Positions 8,350-16,683 of a DNA stretch of 64,000 nt are shown in pieces. The stretch comes from Martelella radicis (GTDB taxonomy: Bacteria > Pseudomonadota > Alphaproteobacteria > Rhizobiales > Rhizobiaceae): assembly GCF_014196625.1 (NCBI RefSeq), contig NZ_JACIDZ010000014.1:107413-171412 (forward strand). Reading direction: 5' to 3'. The position numbers and the translations under genes are program-made. Position 1 is the first letter of the stretch, and the number at the start of each line of letters is the position of its first letter. The notes under the pieces were generated by a model, which was not told the origin of the DNA, did no database searches, and was given only the letters and a program-made list of their open reading frames with translations.

Positions 8350-8960
8350 GCGGATTTGTTTTTCCTTCGTCCCGCATATTATAACCAAACCGATATCGCC
8401 GGTTTTCCGGGCCCTCCAGCCTTGCATCCAATGCGCCGAAGGCCGCCTCGGCATCGTTAACGCCCTCTGGATGCGCAATTCTTCCAGAAGCGGACTTCGC
8501 GCGCCTTGCGTTTGTCCGGTTCACCTCTGACCGTGCCGAACCTGCTTTCCCGTATCTCTCGATAATCCTTCTGGCCTTTGGGAGGGCCGGGAGGCACGAA
8601 CAGGGCCCGGAAGTTCAGCGTGCGCAGATCAAGATGCAGCTCGTCCTCGAATTCCAGGAGCCCGGCGATCTCGTCACGTCGTCCCTCCGGGATCAGCAGG
8701 GGCTCAGGGTATTTCTCCTCCAGATGCAACAGAATGTCGTTGGTTTCGATATGAACGTCCCCCTCATCGACAAGAACGGGCACCGGTACGCGCGGTTTGA
8801 TCCCAAGAGAAAATTCCGAACGGTTTTCATTGCACAGAATGATCAATCCCATGCGAGCGCCAGTCGATGCCTTTCATGTTCAAAAAAATCAGCAATTTCT
8901 GCGAACATTGCGACGATCGCATGTGAAGGACATGCAAGCCCTCCCAATTCAAAAACTCGC
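8350..8960 (-). pseudogene. Decayed glutathione S-transferase gene
   Basis: On the minus strand three successive reading frames carry consecutive pieces of one GST. From about 8935 down comes the N-terminal part HMRSSQCSQKLLIFLNMKG followed by IDWRSHGID and a premature TGA. In another frame (8852-8457) the glutathione-site part VPVLVDEGDVHIETNDILLH leads on to LEEKYPEPLLIPEGRRDE and an ELHLDLRTLNFR helix. After a stop, a third frame (about 8460-8380) continues with NDAEAAFGALDARLEG, a typical C-terminal GST helix. At least two frameshifts or small indels separate these pieces. No complete product can be made. It is flanked by about 120 and 280 bp of apparently non-coding DNA. Confidence 0.8.
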
Positions 8961-9236
8961 GGGTCCTGATATCGGCATCCGTCTGTTTAACGCCCGGTAT
9001 GTATGGTCTTCGGTTGACCGCCTTTGCCGCAGATCCGCCCGAGGGACTGCCCTACGCCCCCGCCGAGAACGGCAAAGGCGCAGCAGTACAAAAATGCCTC
9101 TGAGCATCCGTTCCACAAATCGGAGGCTCTGAGGAACTGGTTTTCTCCAAAATGACCGTTTTTTGAAAGTTCAGTGCCTGCATTTCTAGCCGCATTCATG
9201 GAGACTGCCGGCCCTGTGTAATAAACGGAGCCTCTT

Positions 9237-10151
9237 ATGCGTCTCTCCATCATTTCCGCGGCGTTTGCGATTGTCACCGCATTCGTCACCCCGGCATCGG
9301 CTGAACGGCTGACCGACGCCCCTCTCGTCGACGCGGCCTGGCTTCAGGATCATCTCGGCAGCGACGGTCTGATCGTCATCGATACCCGAGCGCCATCAAA
9401 TAGCGCCAATCCCTACACCGAAGGCCATATCCCCGGCGCGATCTGGGCTCCCTACGGCAAGTTCGGCTGGCGGGCGACCGTGAATGGCGTTCCCGGCCAG
9501 CTTCCGGCGATCCCGGAGATCGAAGGCCGTATCAAGAGCCTCGGCATCAATGACGATACCCAGGTCGTCATCGTTCCGGCAGGCGCATCCTCCTCCGAGT
9601 TTGGCGCTGCCACCCGCGTTTACTGGACGTTCAAGGTTCTGGGACATGACAATGTCACGATCCTCGATGGCGGTATGCGCGACTGGCAGGCTGCCGACGG
9701 CGCGCTTGAAACGGAAATCGTCATTCCCCAGCAGGCCGGGAATTTCACCGCCGATTTCCGCCCGCAATACTATGCCTCGACGGAAGATGTCGCCGCGGCC
9801 GGAACCAATGGCGTCAAGCTGGTCGATGGCCGCCCCGTCGAGCAGTTCGAGGGCAAGGCGAAGAGCCCGGTTGTGCGTGCCCCCGGCACCATTCCCGGCG
9901 CGATCAACCTGCCGCAGAGCCGGTTCTACAACGCCGAGACTGCCCGCTTCGTGAACAAGAACGAGGCCCGGTCGCTGGCCGCCGATGCCGGTCTCTCCGG
10001 CAATGACGAAACCATCGCATTCTGCAATACCGGCCACTGGGCGTCGATCGCCTGGTTCGGTCTCTCCGAGGTCGACGGCAAGGAAAACGTCAAGATGTAC
10101 GACGGTTCGCTCGCCGAATGGGCGGCAGACGAGAGCCGGCCTCTGGAATAG
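9237..10151 (+). CDS. Periplasmic double-rhodanese sulfurtransferase (SseA-like)
   Basis: A 304-residue protein with a signal peptide (hydrophobic core 4-18, cleavage likely after TPASA at 22). Two rhodanese domains follow. The first (about 28-150) has no catalytic Cys where the loop should be (VPAGASSSEF). The second (about 170-304) carries Cys263 in FCNTGHWAS, the usual six-residue active-site loop. This is the thiosulfate or 3-mercaptopyruvate sulfurtransferase architecture, with an inactive N-terminal and an active C-terminal domain. Export is expected to place it in the periplasm, where it could deliver sulfane sulfur or thiosulfate to the YeeE/YedE transporter encoded next. A strong hairpin separates the two genes. 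Confidence 0.9.
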   Translation: MRLSIISAAFAIVTAFVTPASAERLTDAPLVDAAWLQDHLGSDGLIVIDTRAPSNSANPYTEGHIPGAIWAPYGKFGWRATVNGVPGQLPAIPEIEGRIKSLGINDDTQVVIVPAGASSSEFGAATRVYWTFKVLGHDNVTILDGGMRDWQAADGALETEIVIPQQAGNFTADFRPQYYASTEDVAAAGTNGVKLVDGRPVEQFEGKAKSPVVRAPGTIPGAINLPQSRFYNAETARFVNKNEARSLAADAGLSGNDETIAFCNTGHWASIAWFGLSEVDGKENVKMYDGSLAEWAADESRPLE

Positions 10152-10191
10152 GCGGCGCGCTCGCGACCCACCGGAGTACCTTTCAACAACA

Positions 10192-10230
10192 GGCCTCTCG
10201 CCTTCCGGCGGGAGGCCGCCCGTGCTTTTT
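10192..10230 (+). terminator. Hairpin with T run between sulfurtransferase and transporter genes
   Basis: The arms GGCCTCTCGCC (10192-10202) and GGCGGGAGGCC (10207-10217) pair over 11 bp with one G-T wobble and a 4-nt loop. TTTTT follows at 10226-10230, 9 nt after the stem. This could terminate or attenuate transcription between the rhodanese gene and the YeeE gene, lowering expression of the membrane protein relative to the secreted enzyme. Confidence 0.6.
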
Positions 10231-10244
10231 CAGGACCTGAATTC

Positions 10245-11456
10245 ATGGCTATTGCCCAACCGACCGCTTCCGACACGCTGAAAAGCCCCGCGCCTGACCG
10301 CGGCACGGCGCTGGTGCTCATTCTTATCTTCGTTCTCGGCGAGGTGCTCATTGCCTCTGCAGCGGGCGCGCGCCAGTCGGCGCTGTTCCTGATCGGCGGT
10401 GTTATGGGCGTGACGCTTTTTCATGCCGCCTTCGGATTTACCGGAGGTTGGCGGCGCTTTTCAGTGCACCGGCGCGGCCGCGCCATCCGCGCGCAAATGC
10501 TGATGATTGCTGTTGCGGCGCTGTTTTTCATCCCGTTGCTAAAGATCGGCACATTTGCGGGTCATCCGCTTGTGGGTGCGTTTGCGCCGGTTGGCGTTTC
10601 CGTGCTGGCAGGCGCGGCCATGTTCGGCTTCGGCATGCAGCTTGGCGGCGGTTGCGGTTCGGGTACGCTTTTTACCGTCGGCGGCGGTTCGGCGCGCATG
10701 CTGGTCACGCTTGCCGGCTTCGTTGCCGGGGCGCTGATCGGGACGGCACACTTGCCCTGGTGGCTCTCGCTTCCGTCCCTGCCGCCGGTCAATCTCGGCG
10801 CTTCGCTGGGCATGGCGGGTGGTCTTGCGGTCACGCTTGCCGGGCTCGGGCTTGTTGCCCTGCTGACGGTGCTGATCGAGCGGCGCGCGCATGGCAATCT
10901 CGAACGGGCTCCGCGCCCGGATACCGCCGGGCTCGAGCGGCTTCTCCATGGTCCCTGGCCGCTGATCGGCGCGGCGATCGTGCTGGCGCTCGCCAATGTC
11001 GCGACACTGCTGACAGCCGGCCACACATGGTCAATCACTTTCGGGTTTGGTCTATGGGGCGCAAAGATCGCGGAGGCCGTCGGCGTGCCGGTCTCCAACT
11101 GGGCCTTCTGGCAGTGGCCTGGCCCGGCAACGGCGCTGTCAGCCAGCGTTCTCGATGATACCGTCTCGGTGATGAATTTCGGCATTCTGGTCGGAGCGGC
11201 GGTCGCGGCCAGCCTCGCTGGCAAGTTTGCGCCAAAGGCAAGCCTGCCGCTGCTGTCATTGACAGCGGCCATTCTCGGCGGCCTGCTGATGGGCTATGGC
11301 GCCCGGCTTTCATTCGGCTGCAATATCGGCGCGTTGTTTTCCGGCATCGCGTCTGGCAGCCTGCATGGCTGGTTGTGGTTTGCGGCAGCCTTTGGCGGGT
11401 CTCTTGCCGGCATTGCAATCAGACCCCTTTTCGGACTGGATGGCTTCAGAAAATGA
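10245..11456 (+). CDS. YeeE/YedE family thiosulfate/sulfur-compound transporter
   Basis: The 403-residue protein is strongly hydrophobic, with about nine to ten membrane segments. It contains two related halves with the family's glycine-cysteine signatures: GGGCGSGTLFTVGGGSARM near residues 137-155 and SFGCNIGALFSG near 365-376. In the structurally studied YeeE, conserved cysteines in such motifs relay thiosulfate through the inner membrane. Length matches the single-chain fused type. Linkage to a periplasmic rhodanese supports uptake of thiosulfate or a persulfide-linked sulfur atom. The stop overlaps the next gene in ATGA. Confidence 0.88.
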   Translation: MAIAQPTASDTLKSPAPDRGTALVLILIFVLGEVLIASAAGARQSALFLIGGVMGVTLFHAAFGFTGGWRRFSVHRRGRAIRAQMLMIAVAALFFIPLLKIGTFAGHPLVGAFAPVGVSVLAGAAMFGFGMQLGGGCGSGTLFTVGGGSARMLVTLAGFVAGALIGTAHLPWWLSLPSLPPVNLGASLGMAGGLAVTLAGLGLVALLTVLIERRAHGNLERAPRPDTAGLERLLHGPWPLIGAAIVLALANVATLLTAGHTWSITFGFGLWGAKIAEAVGVPVSNWAFWQWPGPATALSASVLDDTVSVMNFGILVGAAVAASLAGKFAPKASLPLLSLTAAILGGLLMGYGARLSFGCNIGALFSGIASGSLHGWLWFAAAFGGSLAGIAIRPLFGLDGFRK

Positions 11457-11860
11457 GTGACCGCAATACGTTTCTTTTCGGCACGGCACTGACCGTCGCC
11501 GTCGTCGGCATCACCGCTGACTATGTCGCGCATCGCGCCGCTCCGGCGGCCATGCCGCAGGCAGGATACAGCGCCGCCTCGCCATGTTCTGCAGCCAGCC
11601 CCTGCGCGGCCGCGGCACCTGTCGCAGCAAGCCCGTGCGCGGCCGGCGCCCCAGTTCCTGCCAGCCCCTGTGCGGCGGCGCCTGCGCCGTCTGCCAGCGG
11701 CTATTCCCCCTTCGCCGAGACGCAGACAACCCCGCCTGCGCCGGCCAAACCATCGGCATCGGGATACGCGCCGTTTGCCGCGGACCAGAAAACCCATGAT
11801 ACTCAATCGACCACGGGTTATGCGCCCTTTGCCGAAGATCAGGATGTCTCAAACAGGTAA
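11453..11860 (+). CDS. Small membrane-anchored protein with SPC and GYxPFA repeats
   Basis: This 135-residue protein starts at an ATG overlapping the transporter's stop. An N-terminal hydrophobic segment (about 7-22) is either a signal anchor or a signal peptide. After it the chain is Ala/Pro-rich and apparently disordered, with four cysteines each in Ser-Pro-Cys at 45, 51, 62 and 73 (spacing 6, 11, 11). Three copies of G-Y-(S/A)-P-F-A then follow at about 83, 104 and 122. I do not recognise a family. Coupling to a sulfur transporter and a sulfurtransferase suggests the cysteines could carry persulfide sulfur or bind a metal outside the membrane; that is inference. Confidence 0.75.
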   Translation: MSDRNTFLFGTALTVAVVGITADYVAHRAAPAAMPQAGYSAASPCSAASPCAAAAPVAASPCAAGAPVPASPCAAAPAPSASGYSPFAETQTTPPAPAKPSASGYAPFAADQKTHDTQSTTGYAPFAEDQDVSNR

Positions 11861-11871
11861 GGTGACAGCTT

Positions 11872-12489
11872 ATGGATGAAGACCGCCAGCGGGCCGCAGC
11901 GGAAGCCCTGTTTTGCGAGGCGGTGCTTGCCAAGACCGGCGACAGCGTGCTTCTCGATACGCTTGCCGGCGTGAATTCGCCGACAAGCTTCGAGCACTAT
12001 CCGCAAGGTGATGTCTACGACCCGGAAAGCGGCGCGCAATGGTATTATCACAGCCATGCACCGGCGGGTGACAGCGGCGAGCACGGCCATTTCCACTGTT
12101 TCCTGCGTCCTCTCGGGCCAGATGGCCCCGTGCATCATCTCATTGCCGTCGGCGTTGACGCGCATGGCAGGCTGGTGCGGCTCTTCACCGTCAATCAGTG
12201 GGTCGTCGGCGATGACTGGCTCGCCGCCGAGGACACGATCGCACTACTGCCGCGTTTCGATGTTCATCTCGGCCGTCCGTCATATCTGGTCAATCGCTGG
12301 CTGACAGCGATCATCCGCCTTTATGGTGACGAGATCGCGGGGCTCATCCGGTCGCGTGACAGCATCATCGCCCAGCACCGGCCAGCCGCGCCTTCCATTG
12401 CCGCGCATGATGACAGGGCGCTGGAAGTAACCGCCGAGCTTGTCACAAATCTTGAGGACAAGGCCAGGAGTGCCGGCGCTCTCCCCTGA
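11872..12489 (+). CDS. DUF6969-like protein with His-rich motif
   Basis: A soluble 205-residue protein with no signal peptide. Its most striking stretch, residues 57-80, has histidines at 60, 62, 71, 73 and 75 (YYHSHAP then GEHGHFHCFLRP), followed by HHLIAVGVDAHGRLVRLFTVNQWVVGD-type beta-rich sequence. It resembles the DUF6969 family as I remember it; no function is established. The His cluster could bind a transition metal. It lies 11 nt after the Cys-repeat protein and ends the sulfur block, so it is probably co-transcribed with the transporter. Confidence 0.75.
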   Translation: MDEDRQRAAAEALFCEAVLAKTGDSVLLDTLAGVNSPTSFEHYPQGDVYDPESGAQWYYHSHAPAGDSGEHGHFHCFLRPLGPDGPVHHLIAVGVDAHGRLVRLFTVNQWVVGDDWLAAEDTIALLPRFDVHLGRPSYLVNRWLTAIIRLYGDEIAGLIRSRDSIIAQHRPAAPSIAAHDDRALEVTAELVTNLEDKARSAGALP

Positions 12490-13321
12490 TATATCCTTAT
12501 GTCCGCTTCGTCTGGATCACCGGACCGGATCAAAACAAACACGAACTTTGGCCCATCAATTGCGATCTCGCACAACCGTTGTCCAAGAACCGCATGCAGC
12601 AGATTATGCGCTGAACGTGTGATCGTATGGGACGGCCCGAGCCAACGCCTGCCTGCACTTGGGCATCAACTACCACCAGTGGCTATCGACGAGCCCTGCC
12701 CCGCTTGCGCCATCGCCCATGCGGACAGATACGGCCAAGGCCGACGGGGCGGTCGTGACTGTCTGCAGCCATCCCGGCGGGAGAACCGGTAAAACTCCGG
12801 TGCATCGGCCAACTTATTGCCGGTTGGTCGAAATGCGTGAGCCATGGCGACGGCGGCGCTTGCGTCCGCTTCCGCGATTGCCGTCTCTGTTTTTCTTCCA
12901 CGGCCAATTCGCATGCGCGGCTTCGGATCAACCCTCGCAGTCGCCCCGCGCGATAGGGGCCGGTTTCTCGCCATCAATTCGGTCGGCGCATCGGCAATGA
13001 AGCCAAGTCTTCATGATGAAGGACGTCCCTTCTCTTGTGACCACGCTGTTCTCGCAAACTGCCGGGAAAAGCATCTTTCAGAAATCGTAGGAGAAGCGCA
13101 GCATTCTCGCGTTCCGCGACGTGCTATCGGAGAACGCACCGTCATGTTCGGCACGCGAATGCCTGCCTTGCCGAAATGGGCAAGCTCGGCGCCGAGACGC
13201 ACCCGGCTGAAGTCATCGTCCACCGGTAAGGTGAGGCCAAACGTTCCCGCACGCGCTGAGCGACCTGGGTCCTCGTATCGAGCAGGGGGATGACGCAGGA
13301 GACGGGTTTGCCAACAAAAGA
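12490..13321. other. Gene-poor stretch, possibly degraded
   Basis: About 830 bp without a gene I can support. Short frames on both strands lack good ribosome sites and family resemblance. Minus-strand fragments near 13223-13150 (FSRVRLGAELAHFGKAGIRV) look protein-like and may be the remnant of a lost gene, but I cannot assign them. Base composition is similar to the flanks. Confidence 0.4.
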
Positions 13322-13347
13322 GCCCGGCCTGTTGGTCCAGGCCGGGC
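13322..13347 (-). terminator. Rho-independent terminator after the SDR genes
   Basis: The perfect 10-bp stem GCCCGGCCTG / CAGGCCGGGC (13322-13331 and 13338-13347) has a 6-nt loop. On the minus strand it is followed by TCTTTTG. It lies about 40 nt after the stop of the SDR gene at 13387 and reads in the same direction. Confidence 0.75.
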
Positions 13348-13386
13348 CTTGATCACGACAGGAATGTCGCGGGAGAGAGCTTTTTG

Positions 13387-14151
13387 TCAGTCGGCGGTCA
13401 TGCCGCCATCGACGGGCAGGCGCACGCCGGTGACGAATTTCGCCTGATCGCTGGCGAGATAGATCACGGCATCGGCGATCTCGTCGGGCTCGGCATAACG
13501 CTGCAGCGGAATGCTGGCGGCAAACCCCTTCTTGGCCTCGCCGCCATGGCCGGGCGCGAACCCTTCCTCCAGCGAACGCATCATCCGCGTTTCGACAGGC
13601 GAGGGATGGATCGAATTGACCCTGATGCCGTCGCGCGCGCCCTCGAGGGCAGCGGTGCGCATCAGTCCGACAAGCGCATGTTTGGATGTGATATAGGCGG
13701 AGACATCCGGCGTGCCGCCAAGGCCTGCCACCGACGACATGATCACCACATTGCCCTTCGTCTTCTTCAGCTCGGGCATCGCATATTTCAGGCCGAGGAA
13801 GATGCCGCGCACATTGACCGCCAGCACCTTGTCGAACATCTCGATCGGATAATCGGTAATCGGCTTGACCACGCCCTCGATGCCGGCATTGGCGACAAGA
13901 ATATCGAGCTTGCCGAACTCTTCGACCGCGGCCGCGACATAGGCCTGCGTCTGATCGGGATCGGTGACGTCGGCCACCGCATAGGCCGCCTTGTCGTGCC
14001 CGAGTTCGGCGACTGCGTCCTTCAGCGCATCCTCATCGAGGTCGACCAGCAGCACCTTCGCGCCTTCGGCGGTCATGCGCTTGGCCGTGGCGATCCCGAT
14101 CCCGCCGGAACCGCCCGTGATGATGGCCACCTTGTCCTTCAGTTGAGCCAT
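13387..14151 (-). CDS. Short-chain dehydrogenase/reductase (SDR), classical type
   Basis: This 254-residue enzyme has the cofactor loop TGGSGGIG (12-19), an Asp at the end of beta-2 (LLVDLDE, favouring NAD), the structural NAG motif (88-90) and a Ser140/Tyr153/Lys157 catalytic triad in YITSK. It ends with the usual PVDGG region. Such enzymes oxidise or reduce a hydroxyl/carbonyl on a small alcohol, sugar or acyl substrate; the sequence does not say which. It is the second of two SDR genes in the same direction, separated by 102 bp, and is followed by a clear terminator. Confidence 0.88.
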   Translation of the reverse strand: MAQLKDKVAIITGGSGGIGIATAKRMTAEGAKVLLVDLDEDALKDAVAELGHDKAAYAVADVTDPDQTQAYVAAAVEEFGKLDILVANAGIEGVVKPITDYPIEMFDKVLAVNVRGIFLGLKYAMPELKKTKGNVVIMSSVAGLGGTPDVSAYITSKHALVGLMRTAALEGARDGIRVNSIHPSPVETRMMRSLEEGFAPGHGGEAKKGFAASIPLQRYAEPDEIADAVIYLASDQAKFVTGVRLPVDGGMTAD

Positions 14152-14253
14152 TTCAGCCTCCCATCATTGTCTCCCACAGATGTGGGAAGCGAATGGTTCG
14201 CAGACAAGAACAATGACGGATTTGTAATCCAGCTTGCGCAGAAAACGGATCGA

Positions 14254-15015
14254 TCAGTTGCTGGCGAGATAGCCGCCATCAACCGGAAGGCTGGCGCCGG
14301 TGATGAACGATGCCTTGTCGGACAGCAGGAAGGCTGCTGCAGCCCCAACCTCTTCCGGTTCGCCAAGACGCTGGATGGCCTGCGGCTCGGTGATCAGTTT
14401 CAGGAACTCTTCCGACGAACCTTCCAGAAGCTTGGATTTGATGGCGTTCGGCAGGATGGCGTTGACGCGGATGCCGTCCTTGCCGCCTTCTACCGCACCG
14501 GTCTTGGTAAAACCGATGATGCCGTGCTTGGAGGCGGAATAGATGCCGGCCGTGCCAAGCCCCGTCATGCCCGCAACGGAGGAGATGTTGAGGATGGCCC
14601 CGCCCTTGCCCTGTTCGCGGAAGAGCCGAATCGCAGACCGCATGACGCGGAAGACGCTCTTCAGATTGATATCCATGGCAAGATCATAGGTCTTGTCATC
14701 GCTTTCCGCGATCTCTCCCTTGGGGCCGATACCGGCATTGTTGACGACGAAATCGAGATGCCCGTCGAGCGCCTTTGTCTTGTCGAAGAGATTGTCGATG
14801 TCATCCTGTGAGGTCACGTCGGCGGCGACGAAGACCGCCCTGCCGCCAGCCTTTTCGATCATATCGACCACGGCGAGACCGTCTTTTTCGGCGGAGGCAA
14901 GGTCGCTGACCACCACATGCGCGCCCTCGGCCGCAAGCTCAAGCGCAATACCCTTGCCGATACCATTGGCCGCCCCGGTCACGAACCCGGTTTTTCCATT
15001 CAGAATGCCAGACAT
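14254..15015 (-). CDS. Short-chain dehydrogenase/reductase (SDR), classical type
   Basis: A 253-residue SDR with cofactor loop TGAANGIG (13-20), an Asp after beta-2 (VVSDLA), NNAG (92-95), and catalytic Ser146, Tyr159 and Lys163 in YSASK. I start it at the ATG at 15015, which has AAGGAG six nt upstream; the ATG two codons earlier lies directly against that ribosome site. It differs enough from the next SDR (13387-14151) that a recent tandem duplication is unlikely. The AT-rich 100 bp upstream probably holds the promoter for both genes. Confidence 0.88.
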   Translation of the reverse strand: MSGILNGKTGFVTGAANGIGKGIALELAAEGAHVVVSDLASAEKDGLAVVDMIEKAGGRAVFVAADVTSQDDIDNLFDKTKALDGHLDFVVNNAGIGPKGEIAESDDKTYDLAMDINLKSVFRVMRSAIRLFREQGKGGAILNISSVAGMTGLGTAGIYSASKHGIIGFTKTGAVEGGKDGIRVNAILPNAIKSKLLEGSSEEFLKLITEPQAIQRLGEPEEVGAAAAFLLSDKASFITGASLPVDGGYLASN

Positions 15016-15135
15016 CCTCATCTCCTTGCTTCAGTGTTTTTCTTCATTTTGATCTAATGATTAAAACACTGAAAACAACCGTGATAACGGCGTTTTGATG
15101 TGGCAATCCGCGCCCGACCATGCGGCACAAAGCGA

Positions 15136-15164
15136 AAGGCCCGGGCGCTTTTCACCCGGGCCTT
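15136..15164 (-). terminator. Rho-independent terminator of lysS
   Basis: The arms AAGGCCCGGG (15136-15145) and CCCGGGCCTT (15155-15164) form a perfect 10-bp stem with a 9-nt loop. On the minus strand they are followed by TCGCTTTG. It lies 25 nt after the lysS stop. Confidence 0.75.
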
Positions 15165-15188
15165 GCCAGATCAGTTCACGTGACGCGC

Positions 15189-16682
15189 TCAGTCCTTGTG
15201 GCGGCGGGCCGGGAAGAGGATGACGTCGCGGATCGACGGGCCGTCGGTCAGAAGCATGATCAGACGGTCGATGCCGATGCCAAGTCCGCCTGCCGGCGGC
15301 ATGCCGTGGTCCATGGCATTGAGGAAATCGTCGTCCAGCTTCTTTTCCAGTTCGCCGCGGGCATGGGCCTGCTCAAGCTGCTCGACCATGCGGCGGCGCT
15401 GCTCGACCGGATCATTGAGCTCGGAAAATGCATTGCCGAGTTCCCAGCCGTTGACATAGGTCTCGAAGCGTTCGACCAGACGCGGCTCGCCGGGCACTTC
15501 CTTGGCAAACGGCGAGATGTCCTTCGGGAAATGGGTGACATGCGAGGGCTGGATCAGCGACGCCTCGACCTTTTCCTCGAAGAGGAAGGCCAGGCACTCG
15601 CCCCAGGTCCAGTCGCTCTCGATTTCGAAACCGGCGGCTTCGGTCGCCTCACGGGCTTCCTCGTCGGTCGCGATCGACAGGAAGTCGATGCCGGTTGCTT
15701 CCTTGACAGCATCCGGCATCGGCACCCGCTTGAACGGGCCGGTGAAGTCCAGTTCGATTTCGCCGAACTTGACCTTGGCGCTGTCATGGAGCGTCATGGC
15801 GAGCGTTTCGAACATGCGTTCGACAATGCCCATCATGTCCTCGTAATCGGCATAGGCCCAGTAGCACTCCATCATGGTGAATTCTGGATTGTGCCGGGTG
15901 GAAACGCCTTCATTGCGGAAGTTGCGGTTGACCTCGAACACCTTGTCGGTGAGGCCGGACACCAGGATACGCTTCAGGTAAAGCTCCGGTGCAATACGCA
16001 GATACATGTCGATGTCGAGCGCATTGTGATGCGTCTTGAACGGGTCGGCAGACGCGCCGCCATAGATCGACTGCAACATCGGCGTCTCGACTTCCATGAA
16101 GCCTTCGCCTTCGAGAAAGCGGCGCACGCCGGAAAGGATCTTAGAGCGCTGGATGAAGCGCAGCTTGCTGTCGTCATTGCTCATGATATCGAGATAGCGC
16201 TGGCGATAGCGCGTCTCGATATCGGCAAGACCATGATATTTCTCCGGCATCGGCTTCAATGCCTTGGTAAGCATAGTGATCTCTTGCGCATTGATCGTCA
16301 GTTCGCCGCGCTTGGTGCGGCGGACCACCCCGGAGACGCCGACGATATCGGCAAGATCGACCAGCGACCACATCTCACGCACCTCTTCCGGCGTCGTGTC
16401 CTTGTGCGAAAATATCTGGATCTTGCCCGAGGCATCGCGCAGGTCGACGAACATGCCGGAATTGCGCATGGAATAGACGCGGCCGGCCACGGTGACGACA
16501 TCTTCCGTCACCGTGTCGTCGGGAAGGTCGGCGTATTTTTCCGCCAGTTCCGCATTGGTGATCGTGCGGTGGAAATGGGCCGGATAGACGTCGCCGATCT
16601 TCTCGCGCAGGATTTCGAGCTTCTGCGCGCGCACTTCCGTGGCGTCAGAGGACAGTGCCTGTTCTTCGGTCTTCTTGTTCAT
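15189..16682 (-). CDS. lysS: Lysine--tRNA ligase, class II
   Basis: The 497-residue enzyme charges tRNA-Lys. An N-terminal OB-fold anticodon-binding domain (about 60-150, VAGRVYSMRNSGMFVDLRD) precedes a class II catalytic core. Motif 2 is NRNFRNEGVSTRHNPEF near 265-282 and motif 3 is GLGIGIDRLIMLLTDGPSIR near 463-482, with the ILFP end. Length matches bacterial LysRS of the class II type; many alphaproteobacteria instead carry the unrelated class I LysK. It starts 1 nt after the gltX stop codon, so the two synthetases form one transcript ending at the hairpin at 15136-15164. Confidence 0.96.
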   Translation of the reverse strand: MNKKTEEQALSSDATEVRAQKLEILREKIGDVYPAHFHRTITNAELAEKYADLPDDTVTEDVVTVAGRVYSMRNSGMFVDLRDASGKIQIFSHKDTTPEEVREMWSLVDLADIVGVSGVVRRTKRGELTINAQEITMLTKALKPMPEKYHGLADIETRYRQRYLDIMSNDDSKLRFIQRSKILSGVRRFLEGEGFMEVETPMLQSIYGGASADPFKTHHNALDIDMYLRIAPELYLKRILVSGLTDKVFEVNRNFRNEGVSTRHNPEFTMMECYWAYADYEDMMGIVERMFETLAMTLHDSAKVKFGEIELDFTGPFKRVPMPDAVKEATGIDFLSIATDEEAREATEAAGFEIESDWTWGECLAFLFEEKVEASLIQPSHVTHFPKDISPFAKEVPGEPRLVERFETYVNGWELGNAFSELNDPVEQRRRMVEQLEQAHARGELEKKLDDDFLNAMDHGMPPAGGLGIGIDRLIMLLTDGPSIRDVILFPARRHKD

Positions 16683-16683
16683 C

